From assembly GCA_020310875.1 (NCBI GenBank), contig CM035423.1:143497723-143561722 (forward strand): 64,000 bases of DNA, read 5' to 3'. Made by a program: the position numbers and the translations under genes. This document shows, piece by piece, positions 35,660 to 49,644 of this stretch; position 1 is the stretch's first letter; every line of letters begins with the position of its first letter. A model generated the notes under the pieces. That model worked only from the letters and a program-made list of their open reading frames with translations. It had not been told where the DNA came from and did no database searches. This DNA comes from Ceratopteris richardii. Its lineage: Eukaryota > Streptophyta > Polypodiopsida > Polypodiales > Pteridaceae.

Positions 35660-38600
35660 CAAAGGTACGCTTACACACACATACATACACAGATTTACAC
35701 ACACATGTACACATGCATACACATACACATATACACATAGACACACACACACACATACACACACATATACACATAGATACACATACATACACACATAGAC
35801 ATATACACACACATACACACCCACATACACACATAGACACATACACACACATACACACACATACACAGATTTACACACATACACATGCATACACACACAC
35901 ATATACACACATACACACATACACACACACACATACACACATTTACAACACACAAATACACACATAGACACATAGACACACACACACATAGACAGACACA
36001 AATAGACACACAAATACACACATAGACATGAACACACACATAGACACACACAGAGACACAGACACACAAATACACACATAAGGCCTATTCAGGAAAAATG
36101 GGAAATACACAAGATTTTAGGACGCTTCTTTGTGTCCCAATGTTTTAGTTTTTGACTCATTCACAGACTTGAATATGTTATTATCTCTTGATTGGAGTAT
36201 ATTAAATAGACACTTTAATATTAAGGATAATTTTGTTATAAATGGGTCATCAAGGTTGGGCTCAAACTTAAGAAGTTAACATAGTAAGCAATATAAATGG
36301 GACTTGAATAATTCCCAAATTTCTTGAATAGGCCTTACATAGACACACACACACATACACACATATACACACATAGATTTACACACAGATGTACACATGC
36401 ATACACACTCATAGACACACACACATATACACATAGACACACACACACACATACACACACATACACACATAGACACACACATACACACACATACACACAT
36501 AGACATAAACACACACACATACATGCATAGACACATAAACACACATACACATATTTACACACACACACACATACATACACACACATATATATGCACATAG
36601 ATACACACACACACATACACACACACACACACATACAGACATTCGCACACATTTACAGACACATAAACATAGACACATAGACACACACATACACACATAG
36701 ACACAAACACACACACATAGAAACACACATAGACACATACACGCGCACACGCATAGACACACATAGATAGAAACACATACACACATATACACACACATAC
36801 ACACACATACATATGTAGACATACACACACACACACATACACACAGATTTACACACACACATACACATGCATACACACACATATATACACACATCGACAC
36901 ACACATACACACATAGTCACACACAGATACACACATAGTGAGACACCCATACACACACACACACACACAAATGCACACACACACAAATGCACACACATAC
37001 ATACATAGAACATGCAAGCTTACACACACACACACACAAACACACATCCACACACATTTCCAGACACACATATACATGCATACACACACATATATACACA
37101 TACACATGTATATGCACACATAGACACACACATACACACATAGATACACACACATAGATACATACACACACATACACACATACACACATACACAGATTTA
37201 CACGCACACATACACATGCATACACACACATATATACACATACACACATATATACAGACATTGACACACACATAGACACACACACATACATACAAATACA
37301 CACACACACATACACATGCATACACACACACATATATACACACATAGACACACACATACAAATGCAAAAACACACACATACACACATAGACACACACACA
37401 TACACACATATACACACACATAGACACATACAAACTTACACACACATTTACACACACACACACACACATACACATGCATACAAACACACATATATAGATA
37501 CACACGTATATACACACATAGACATACACATACACACATAGACACACACACACATACACACACACATAGACACATACACACACATATACGCATACATACA
37601 CACTTCCATGCATACAAAAACATGCATACATATGCATTCATAATGCACATGTATATGCATACAGACATGGTTACATGCATATGCACACATACACACCTAC
37701 ACACATCGACACATACACATACATACACACACATACACACACATATACACACAGATTTACACACACACATACACATGCATACTTACACATAGACACATAC
37801 ACACATAGACACACACACACAAACACACACACATATACAAACACACATACACACATAGACACATACACATTTACACACACACACACAAAGACACACACAC
37901 ACACATAGACACACACATACACACACACATAGACACATACACACTTACACACTTACACACACACACACAAATACACACACACAAACAAATACACACACAC
38001 ACATATACACACACACATACACACTTACACACATATACACACATCCACACACATTTACATGCACACATACACATGCATATAGACATATATATACAGATAC
38101 ACGTATATACACAAATATACGCACACATACACACACACATACACACACATACACACATAGACACACATAGACACACACACACATATACACACACACATAC
38201 ACACAGATGGACACATACACACACATATATGCATAGACACACACATAGAGACATACACACTCATATATGCAGACACACACATAGAGACATACACACTCAT
38301 ATATGCATACACACACATAGACATAGAGACACACATACACATACATGCATACATATGCATCCATAATGCATATGCATATGCATACATACATACTTACATG
38401 CATACACACATACGCACACATACACACACATGCATACATTTGGATACATAATGTAGATGCATATGCATACATACATGCTTACATGCATACACACACTCAC
38501 ATATCCACCTATATACACATACATAAACATAAATGTACTTACATATACATAGACTAATATAGATACACACATATACACACATCCATATACACATATGCAT

Positions 38601-38875
38601 GCATACACACAGACACATGCATACACATACATATACACACACATACGTATACATACATGTACGTATATGCATATCAGGTCACATGCATACCTTCCCACAA
38701 ACATACACACATATATACATATGCATATATATCTATGCATGCATACACATTGCACACATACACATGCATATGCATACACATATACATATACATATACATA
38801 TACATACACATACATATAGATACATACATATACATGCATACATATATACAAGTACATATATTGATTTCTAACCCA
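35660..38875. repeat. Long CA/CATA microsatellite leader, unit 3
   Basis: About 3.2 kb of ACAC/ACATAC repeats closely parallel to 12725-15650, interrupted by the MITE-like element at 36081-36336. Small length differences from unit 2 occur at many sites. Confidence 0.97.
36081..36336. mobile_element. 256-bp MITE-like element
   Basis: Non-coding element with terminal inverted repeats: left AGGCCTATTCAGG, right CTTGAATAGGCCT, with extended similarity through GGGAA. It is flanked by ACATA at 36076-36080 and 36337-36341. Unit 2 has the uninterrupted CACACATAGACAC at the same place (near 13125). Because the target is itself repetitive, the duplication length could be 2-5 bp, so the superfamily is open. 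Confidence 0.8.
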
Positions 38876-38899
38876 TTTTGTTTTATATGTACAAGTATC

Positions 38900-39576
38900 A
38901 TGGATCCTAGTAGAGAGAGAAAGGCAAAACTCACTCTCATAAAAAGTCTTATGAGATCAAGGGTTATTCCTGATACTTTCGGGCTCATCATGCATGAGTA
39001 CTCAGAGATGCCTGATGATGATCTGGATTTTACAATCTAGATGCTTACCCAGCGATCAGAGGAGGGCTCTTCTGTGGCTCCAAGAAGATAGCTATCTACT
39101 CATAGGTATGTTTTTTTTTCACAATTTTTTAATGATATCATAACATCTATTTTTATTTATTTTTATCTATCTATTTTCAAGACACATATACCACCTCCAG
39201 GTCATGAGAGTAGAGCACAGGTGCCTATGAGGACATGCATAGGCACCTTAGGACTAGAGTGTGATATAGATCTAGAGGGGAATATAGTGTATATAGGGAA
39301 TGGATTGGAGTTCAATAGAAGAATGCGAGCATTATGCAACTCTTACCTGCACCTTGCCCAGTTGCAGTGGAAGTAAGTATGAGTTTGAAATATAAATTGA
39401 AATAAATATCTTATGTTTTATTTACATGATTTTTTTTACTTTTGTAGTGAGCATGATGAGAGGGAAAAGAAATACATACTTAGTTTACTTGAGACGGAGT
39501 TTGAGACTGAATGGTCGCATAAGTGGTGTCTAAAAGAGATGCAAACACTTATAGCTCATCGTCGTGATAATGCATC
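38900..39576 (+). pseudogene. MDPS gene copy, unit 3 (broken)
   Basis: Exon 1 is 38900-39105, exon 2 is 39182-39372 and exon 3 is 39448-39576. It carries the shared TAG after DLDFTI. Exons 2 and 3 stay readable (EHDEREKKYILSLLETEF). The donor after exon 3 is CGTACAC, as in unit 2. Confidence 0.6.
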
Positions 39577-39615
39577 GTACACATTGCTTTTATGTATATA
39601 TGTGGATATGAGTAT

Positions 39616-39655
39616 GTGTGTTTATGTATGTATGTATGTATGTATGTATATGAGA
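39616..39655. repeat. GTAT strip and GA run
   Basis: Short GTAT repeat and GAGAGAG following the MDPS copy, as in the other units, just before the 2.4-kb insertion. Confidence 0.85.
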
Positions 39656-39694
39656 GAGAGAGAGAAGAGTGCAACTAGAGATACAAATACACGC

Positions 39695-42089
39695 TGTAGA
39701 GGAGGTACTGGGGTATCTACTTTTATCATAAGTAGAGAAAAAAGATTAACTCATCCAGTACGTCGCCTACTCAAGGGGGGTTCTCTTTAGGGAAAATATA
39801 CCCTTTAACATTTCTGTGAGCAGACAGAAGGGTTGTACATACTCTAGAAATATTAATCAACAAATGACCACAGAAGACCATATATTTCTTGATTTGAATC
39901 AGATGGTTACAAGGTTGGGCAGAGTGATGCTCAAAAAGTACAAGCTCAGGGCTAACATGCCACTCTAAAAGTAAATAACCTCAATGCAATAGAGTCTTCG
40001 CATCAGCTTAAGGGGTCAATTATATGCAGACTAACTCAGAACAATACAAATGGTAAAGGATTTCTCAAGAGAATAGAGCCTAACAACAACACTGACTCAC
40101 AGAAAAGAAAAGAATCCAAGCCACTCTCTTACACTATAGTGCTCATAGCCCTCCACTGAGAAGCCTACCCTCTGTATCCACACTACAGAGTAGCTCCTAC
40201 AATAGGCTTGAAACCACCAAGGGCAAGAGAGGACTTCTGCACGTACGTACGAACCACTGTATCTCTAAAAAAAAATTGTACCCCAAATGAGCACAAATCC
40301 ATTGTTTTTATAGGCCCCAATAGGCCAAGAGGGCCTTGCCGATTCCTCACGTCCACTGATCACGCGTCGCTTGATTGCCAAGATTGGAGGGGTAGATCAA
40401 ATATTCCACTTGTTTTGAATTGGATCCTCAAAATAGGCAGTCGTCATGAATGGTTGGCGGCAACACTCATTTCACCACTTTTACTTTTACCACTTACACC
40501 TTTATTGTCACTTTTGGATGCAAGCTGAGATCCTTAATTTGTGCCACCCGTGATATTTGAATGTCCCTGAGAAGCACATCCTTCACCTAATTTTTCTAGT
40601 AGCTTTTGATCCTTCATATTAAGTGAGTTGTGTGGGAGGTGAGTTGTGGGGAGTTTGAGAGAGATTACAGGGTTTTTGGAGGGTTGTGGAGGGTTGTGGA
40701 GTTGTGTGGGGTTTGTGGGGTTTGTGGGTTTTGTGGGTTGGGTAGGAATAGGAGTGAGTTATGGGGAGTTGTGGGGGTTTTGGGGGTGTGATAAAAAATT
40801 GATCCAAGATTTCAAAGTTATTACTGCATCATTGGAAAGTACTCGTCGAGAGCTTTCCACCGATATATAACACTGTAGGGTTTGGTTAAGAAATGATCCT
40901 CCAAATATCTATCCAAAACTGTATGAGAGTCTTATGTGAGGTCATGGAAAAATGTGGGATTTGTGGGGTTTGTGGGGGGGGGTTGTGGAGTTTTGTGGGG
41001 GGCCGTGGGGTGGTGTGGAGTGGCGGAGGGCCGTGGGGTGGTGTGGAGTGGTGGAGGGCCGTGGGGTGGTGTGGAGTGGTGGGGGGCCGTGGGGTGGTGT
41101 GGAGTGGTGGAGGGCTGTGGGGTGGTGTGGAGTGGTGGAGGGCCGTGGGGTGGTGTGGAGTTCTGTGGGGGGTCGTTGAGTGGTGGAGGGCTGTGGGGTG
41201 GTGTGGAGTGGTGGAGGGCCGTGGGGTGGTGTGGAGTGGTGGAGGGCTGTGGGGTGGTGTGGAATGGTGGAGGGCTGTGGGGTGGTGTGGAGTGGTGGAG
41301 GGCCGTGGGGTGGTGTGCAGTGGTGGAGGGCTGTGGGGTGGTGTGGAGTTCTGTGGGGGGTCATGGAGTGGTGGAGGGCTGTGGGGTGGTGTGGAGTGGT
41401 GGAGGGCCGTGGGGTGGTGTGGAGTGGTGGAGGGCTGTGGGGTGGTGTGGAATGGTGGAGGGTTGTGGGGTGGTGTGGAGTGGTGGAGGGTCGTGGGGTG
41501 GTGCGGAGTTTTGTGGGGGGTCGCAGAGTGCTGGAGGGCTGTGGGGTGGTGTGGAGTGGTGGAGGGCTGTGGGGTGGTGTGGAGTGGTGGAGGGCTCTGG
41601 GGTGGTGTGGAGTGGTGGAGGGCTGTGGGGTGGTGTGGAGGTGTTTGGGGGGTCGTGGAGTGGTGTGGAGTGGTGGAGGGCTGTGGGGTTGTGGAGTTGT
41701 GTGGGGGGTCGTGGAGTGGTGGTGGTGGTGGTGGTGGTGATGGGTGGTGGTGGTGGTGGTGGTGGTGGGTCATGGTGGTGGTGGTGGTGGTGGGGGGTCG
41801 TGGTGGTGGTGGTGGTGGTGGTGGTGGTCATGGTGGTGGTGGTGGTGGTGGTGGGGGGGGGGGGGGGTGGTGGTGGTGGTGGGGGCTGTGGGGATGGTGG
41901 GGGAAAAGGAGGGGACAGTGGAGCTGGAGGGGGTCGTGGTGATGGAGGGGGCCGCGGGGGTGGTGGAGGAAAGAGGAGGGGACGGTGGGGTTGGAGGGGG
42001 TCGAGGTGACGGTGGGGGCCGGGGGGGTGGTGGGGAAAAGAGAGAGAGAGGAGGGAGAAAAGAGATAGGGAGGGAAATGCCACGATACA
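39695..42089. mobile_element. 2.4-kb LTR-like insertion (possible solo LTR)
   Basis: Begins TGTAGAGG and ends ACGATACA, giving TGTA...TACA ends. It is flanked by the direct repeat CACGC at 39690-39694 and 42090-42094. Unit 1 has the uninterrupted AATACACGCATACAAAC. TG...CA ends and a 5-bp duplication fit a solo LTR, but no second LTR or internal domain is present to confirm it. The left 1.2 kb is ordinary unique-looking sequence with one 106-residue plus-strand frame (40208-40528) that I do not recognise. The right half is G-rich minisatellite. Confidence 0.6.
40620..42060. repeat. GTGGAG minisatellite and (GTG)n tract
   Basis: From about 40960 to 41720, a roughly 28-bp repeat with GGTGTGGAGTGGTGGAGGGC and GTGGGG, alternating with a variant ending TGTGGGGGGTCGTGGAGT. 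Then GTG trinucleotides (41715-41880), a poly-G run, and GGTGG/GGGGTCG variants to about 42040. The C-rich strand gives proline/histidine frames and the G-rich strand Gly/Val/Trp frames. None is a gene. The G-rich strand is quadruplex-prone. Confidence 0.93.
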
Positions 42090-42094
42090 CACGC

Positions 42095-42572
<478 letters not shown>

Positions 42573-42889
42573 CATATCCTAATTCAAAACCCCTATTATA
42601 AATATTCTAATTCAAAAACCCTAATTTGAAAGCGCTTAGTTTGATATTAGGATTTTATAGACCCCAATTTAGAAACTCTAATTCAGCCTTATAGCTATAT
42701 GATTGAAGTATATGTACACATTGCATCTATTCCTCCAACCACCTACTAGAGAGATGTCTCTCCTCCCAAACTTACGCCTCTATATATAGCTACTCGAATC
42801 AACGAGTATCATAATATATATAAAGATACATAAACATCATGTAGATACACATACATAAATATAAAATGGAGTAGATACATTATGCATCA
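42573..42889. other. Shared spacer, unit 3, with empty CACTA target site
   Basis: Same as 2050-2385. The uninterrupted TAT is 42881-42883, followed by GCATCACACATAC, exactly the sequence that flanks the CACTA element on its right in unit 2. Confidence 0.78.
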
Positions 42890-43230
42890 CACATACATGT
42901 CTATATGCACACATGTATACATATACATGCATACATATTTACATATACACATTTACACATCGACACATATACATATATAACATGTACACATCACATATAC
43001 ATGCCTACATGCACACATGTATACTTATACATACATACATAATTATAAACACACTTGCATATACTACAGAAATGCATATGCATATATACACGTGTTCATA
43101 CTAACACGTGTATACATATATCACACACATGTACACACATACATATACATGAAACATATATATGTGCATACTAACAAATGTATACATATAATACACATAA
43201 ATACACACACATATGCATACATACATGATA
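42890..43230. repeat. CATA microsatellite, unit 3
   Basis: As at 2386-2722. Confidence 0.9.
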
Positions 43231-43488
43231 AAATTTTTCTCCTCGAAGATACACCTATATATAAAATAATTAGGCATACCCCTGAGCTTCATGTTCTAAC
43301 TTAAAAGAACATGATTTCATCTCTCTAGTAGGATTCACCGATATTCTAGTTGAATAAAGAAGCATCTATTATTTGATATCCATTCAAATGATTCAAGTTC
43401 TTGATCGATAGCTAGAATAGGATTTACTATATAATCTAATCATATGTTTTCATTATTGCCATCATTTTGGTAAGACATCAATATAGTC

Positions 43489-44285
43489 TCATCTTCTATC
43501 CTTATTGATTTCATTTATATCTTCTATTGTTAAATATGTGTTCTCATGAATGACATCATCTAGTGATGGATTAATATCAATTTTTGGTAATTCCTCTTCA
43601 TCATCAGTACAATTAGCATGTAGAGTATTATCATCCTCGTCAAAAAGATTAGTATCATTATCATGTATAATAATTCTAATTTCTCTTTCAGATGTTGATG
43701 TATCAGTATCTAATGGTGACTCATCAAGAGGACTTTCATCGATCTCTCTAACAATAAATTGTTCAAAGAATGACCTACCTCTAGGTTGAACATGAATGGC
43801 TTGCCACCAAGGATGAGTATCAAGGTTTTTATAAAATAATGCTTGTTCAATATGTCTAGGAAGAATATATGGTTCTCTAGTAGATTGCATTACCTTGGAG
43901 AATCAATTGCTCAAAACCTAGATAATTTCTTGGTCAATGTGGAATTACTACCTTTATACTCAGCTCAAATCCAGTGAACATTCAAAATGACCTATCAAAA
44001 TATGTAAGAACAAAAACCATTATTAGGTGCTTAAAAAAATAATAAACAATATCATAAAAGATATAAACTTTTTCCTACTTGTTTGAATCTACAAAATGAT
44101 ATTTTGTAGGAACCAACAATAGTTCCTGCATAACTCAGTTCGCCATATATAAGGTTCATGTCTTTTGAACTAGCACGTGATAGTTGCTTGAAAGAAGAAA
44201 CAATACTATAATCCTCTATTTTACTTAAAGAATCCCACATCTTTAACTTGTAATTGTAAACTCTAAAATCAAAATATTTAATCAT
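43489..44285 (-). pseudogene. TNP2 C-terminal fragment, unit 3
   Basis: Last-exon frame 43890-43489 (EPYILPRHIEQALFYK, HPWWQAIHVQPRGRSFFEQF, acidic tail). Upstream exon piece around 44232-44052 (LSKIEDYSIVSSFKQLS). The 5' part of the last exon is broken as in unit 1. Truncated at the same base region, next to the telomere-like block. Confidence 0.8.
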
Positions 44286-44610
44286 AAACCCTCAAATCCT
44301 AATCCATAAACCTTATGTCCCAAATCCTAAACCCTAAATCATAAGCCCAAAATCCTTCACCTTACATCCTTAACCTTAAACCATAAACTATAAACCCTAA
44401 ATGCTAAGCCTTATATGCTAAAACTTAAACTCTAAATCCTAATTTCTAAACTATAAACTCTAAATGCTAAACCCTAAACCCAAAAAGCTTTACCCTAAAT
44501 CCTAAAACCTTGACCCTAAACCCTTAATCCTAAAACCTAAGCCCTAAATACTAAACCATAAATCATAAACCCTAAACCATAAACCCTAAACCCTTAATCC
44601 TAAATCTGTC
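44286..44610. repeat. Degenerate telomere-like block, unit 3
   Basis: CCCTAAA, CCTAAATC and CATAAACC variants matching units 1 and 2. Confidence 0.85.
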
Positions 44611-45469
44611 ATGTAAGGGTGTATTTCAACATGCCCCCTTATAGTTTACAAAGCACAAGATGCATCAATTGTGATGCTTATTTTGCAATTATTCGAGCTT
44701 GTACCCTTAGATGATTATGCCATCGATATAAATTGGGTTCATAAATCCAAGAGGTTAATATAGATAGAATATAATTAGGAGAGTAGATGTACCTAAGTTA
44801 CCTAGAGGTGCCTGAATTCTCTCTACATATGCTTTAGAATTATCCGAGAGTGATGTCTTACGAACATTTTGAAGTGGATTGATGTATGACACATTGTGTT
44901 TTACTATGACTACAAATTCAAATATTGTGTGAGTGTTATATAGTTGTTACTTTAAACTAAATTTTTATGACAATACATGTAGTTAATGTGAAATGACGGT
45001 GTGAATTTCAAAGGTTAACATATGCAATGAAGAACATTCCAAAAGTGAAGGCAATGTTTTCAAAGACCGTGTATATAGAGTCAATCTAGGGAAGGGAATA
45101 AACCAATTTCGACATTAGAAGATTGGGAGATTAAGGACGGTGAGAAGGCACCACTATGCAAATGTACTTGGTTTAATATTATAGAGAATTTCTATCATGT
45201 AATGATAAGTGTTATGTATCACATCCAAAATAGTATGGATGCAGTTGCAATGCTTAGAGATTTGGTGGTGGATAAGAAATGGTTCGTTCCATTCCTTTTT
45301 CATTCTAGAATCCTTGGAGCACACAAAAACAAGTGCATAGTGATACTTATGTGTTGATTTGCCATGCAAACGTGGTTGAGGATTTGCACAAAGTGTTTAA
45401 CTTCTTTTATTGAAATCTTGATGATCATGTAAAATGCATAAAAGAAGTTGCCTCCCTCCATTTAGGTGG

Positions 45470-45508
<39 letters not shown>

Positions 45509-46130
45509 CGTTGTCATGCGGGACTTATGAAGATTCTAATTTATATTTTAAGAGTTTTAGTTCAAAAGCAAATTACATACTGTTGGCGATCGGATTTGTG
45601 TATGTAGACGTACATGTGGAAGAAATGCCTACATGAATGTGTTACTATACTTGTGCAAAAAAAAGAAAGAACTAGGGCATTGGAGCTATGTTATGTACAA
45701 TCTATTGTTACAGAAGTTCTTATCAATCTATGGATTGCCAATCGTGATCTGAATGGTCTGTATTCACTAGCCATGACATGCATGACACACAAGCTTTGAT
45801 TTTTATTTTTCGATTTTATGTACATGTGGATACATCCCCCACATGTCATTTGTTTTACAGACCTTTCTTTTGATGTGAAAACTATTGAGTTGTACAAATT
45901 GCATATAAAACGTTTGCAATGTAAAGGATTAATTGCGGTATGAATTGGATGTCCACAGACTTCTAAAAAGATTCACTCTAGGTTTTTGTCTAAGGTATTC
46001 ACTTTAAAATCTTGAAATCTCACATTTTGTGCATGTTCATTCTAGTCCCATTTAAAGCTACGCCATTGTTGATGTTATCTTCTTGGTCTACCACATCTCC
46101 ACGAAAATTAATCACACAAAAAATGTGTTA
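44611..46130. other. Unclassified unit 3 tail, longest version
   Basis: Contains everything in the unit 1 and 2 tails plus about 360 bp found only here (45440-45780), with a small (TA)n at 45472-45507. A minus-strand frame (45154-45369, MHGKSTHKYHYALVFVC) and a plus-strand frame (45614-45799) are short and unrecognised. The uninterrupted LINE target site is near 46015. Confidence 0.55.
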
Positions 46131-46577
<447 letters not shown>

Positions 46578-47392
46578 CTACGATGAAAACAGAATTTTGT
46601 CGCCAACGACAAAAATAGAATGAGAGAATTCCCACAAGTTGTGAATGAAGAGCGTCCCATGGCTGTAAAATTTAATTTCTTGAGGCTGGAGACGAGAGAC
46701 CATCATTGTTGGACGTCTGTTCTTATAACTTGCGTCTGTTTTCGCGCTACAGACATGACTTGTACCTTCCACAATCATGACTTGTACCTTGTCGAAGGGC
46801 TTCTTGGAAGTTCGCTCTTGGCCACAAGCAACAATGGATTACTTGCGCATGCTGTTGTTCTTGAGTTGACACAGTTGAACATTTGTTGTGTGTGAGGTTG
46901 TCACCATGTCGACGTGTGCAAGCTTGAGGCAAGCGCGCAGATGGGCTTATCTATTCTAGTGGTCTCAAGCTTGAGACGTTGCAAATAAATAAGCCCAAGT
47001 AGAGAACAAGTCGACGAGTGTGCAGCAATGGCGGTGTTCAATAAGAAGGTCTCTCTCTCTCTCATTTATTTATTTATTTTGCACACTCCTCTACGGTGTT
47101 TCTCCTCGGCGTGCAAGGTTCGATAAATCTCCTATTGGGCTCTGCTATGGGTGATGACCCAAAATTCATGCAAGTGACGTTCTGCCAAAGAAAATTACCA
47201 GACATTTTTGTTGTAGAGGTTTGCGTTTTCCGTTTGCGAACCTCTTGCTTTTGATCATTTCGCCAATCATGAGCTTTTTGCTAATTCGCGATTTGCTCAA
47301 TTCGCGAGCTCTTGCCATGACAACTATTCTCTACATCATCACCTTGGAAATGTTCATGGGGGGAGGGGAGGGGGACAAAATGACGCTCTAAA
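46578..47392 (-). other. Conserved tail segment with broken reading frame, unit 3
   Basis: Equivalent of 11464-12276. The long minus-strand frame is broken here into 46578-46778 and 46747-46932, which suggests it is not under selection. I see no other gene. Confidence 0.4.
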
Positions 47393-47711
47393 TGGGGGGG
47401 GAGGGGGACAATGTCCCCCATTGAAAAAAAGTAGGTTTCATCACTTATGTGATGAAACTCTTAAAAAAAAAAGATGATCGTTCACATAAGCGATGCATAG
47501 CATCACTTATGTGATGCTCAAAATGACCATTGCAAATAGCATCTCTATCTAGGGATGGTCATAGGGATGCTGGAAAACTTCTTCCAACGCTGTGGCATCG
47601 CATAAGCGACGTCCTGAGATTTCAAAGCCTCGCATAAGTGATGCTCTAGAATGTTAAAAAAAATTGATTTCTCATGGCACATCTATGCAGGGATTGAGAT
47701 GCCCGAGAGAG

Positions 47712-47756
<45 letters not shown>
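47393..47756. other. Short poly-G, decayed subterminal repeats and GA tract, unit 4 left end
   Basis: G run of about 8, hairpin GGGGGACAATGTCCCCC, palindromes including GCATCACTTATGTGATGC (fully CpG-depleted) and CATCGCATAAGCGACG, then (GA)n at 47704-47756. Head of unit 4, which continues past the inserted element at 52029. Confidence 0.75.
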
Positions 47757-47758
<2 letters not shown>

Positions 47759-47773
47759 ACACGTGCACACAAC

Positions 47774-47776
47774 CTC
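47774..47776. repeat. Target-site duplication CTC, left copy
   Basis: CTC before CACTACAAC; the right copy is 52026-52028. Units 2 and 3 have the uninterrupted AACCTCCTAGCTAGTGA at about 12690 and 35628. Confidence 0.93.
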
Positions 47777-47799
47777 CACTACAACATATCAGGCGTATA

Positions 47800-48055
47800 C
47801 CGAGGCTTCTACCGAGGAATATGAATGGGCGCGATTTTGCCCCGACGTCGGTGTAGGCGTCGGAACCAAAGCATCGGTATAAGCGTCGGTATATGTGTGG
47901 GTATAAGGGTCGGTATATGCGTCGGTATAAGCGGCGGTATAAGCGAGGGTATAAGCCATGGTATGCCCCTGGGCAAAATAGTCGGTATAAGCAGTGGTAT
48001 GTGCCTGGGGATATTGACGCTTATACCGTCGCCTATACCGACGACCATATCTGCA
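47800..48055. promoter_or_regulatory. Left subterminal repeats, GCGTCGGTATA type
   Basis: Roughly a dozen tandem variants of (G)CGTCGGTATAAG/TATGC spaced by about 12 bp, then the inverse TATACCGTCGCCTATACCGA. Inverse copies occur at the right end (51775-52010). Likely binding sites for a mobilising TNPA-type protein. Confidence 0.8.
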
Positions 48056-48065
48056 GAATTTTTTT

Positions 48066-48143
48066 GGGCAGAGTGTGTTGTCTCTTGCTACAACAACATT
48101 CCCATGCTGTTGTGTAGCAAAAGACAATCCACTCTGCCTAAGA
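48066..48143. repeat. Short imperfect hairpin
   Basis: GGCAGAGTGTGTTGTCTCTT pairs with the complement of a strip ending ATCCACTCTGCCT; arms of about 33 nt and a short loop. It sits directly inside the subterminal region. Could be a small nested MITE or a regulatory structure. Confidence 0.7.
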
Positions 48144-48299
48144 AAAACCCAACTACATGTGACATGTATGACAGGCAACAAAAAAACGATTTGATAAAGT
48201 AAAACATACTGGCAAATACAAAAGACATGAGCGAAATGAATCATGAGTCGTGTACAGAGAAATGGGACACATAGACATGATATTTATAAACAACAACTA

Positions 48300-49310
<1,011 letters not shown>

Positions 49311-49613
49311 AAAACCCTAATCTTAAAACTCTTACCCTAAAACATGTATATGTGTGTTTGTGTGGATGTATATGTGATGTGTGTGTATGTGTATGTGCAT
49401 GTATGCATGTGTGTGTACACATGTGTGCAAGTATATGTGTGTGTGTATGTATGCATATGCATGTGCATATGTGTATGTAATATGTATGCATTTGTGTGTA
49501 TGTATCTCTATGTCTCTCTCTTTGCATATGCATATGTGTATGTAATATGTATGCATCTGTGTGTATGTATCTCTATGTCTCTCTCTTTCTCTCTACCTAT
49601 AAATCTCTCTTTA

Positions 49614-49644
<31 letters not shown>

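Noticed and set aside
40208..40528. 106-residue plus-strand frame in the LTR-like insertion
   Set aside because: No recognisable domain, no splice or start context, and single copy in the window. Not supported as a gene.
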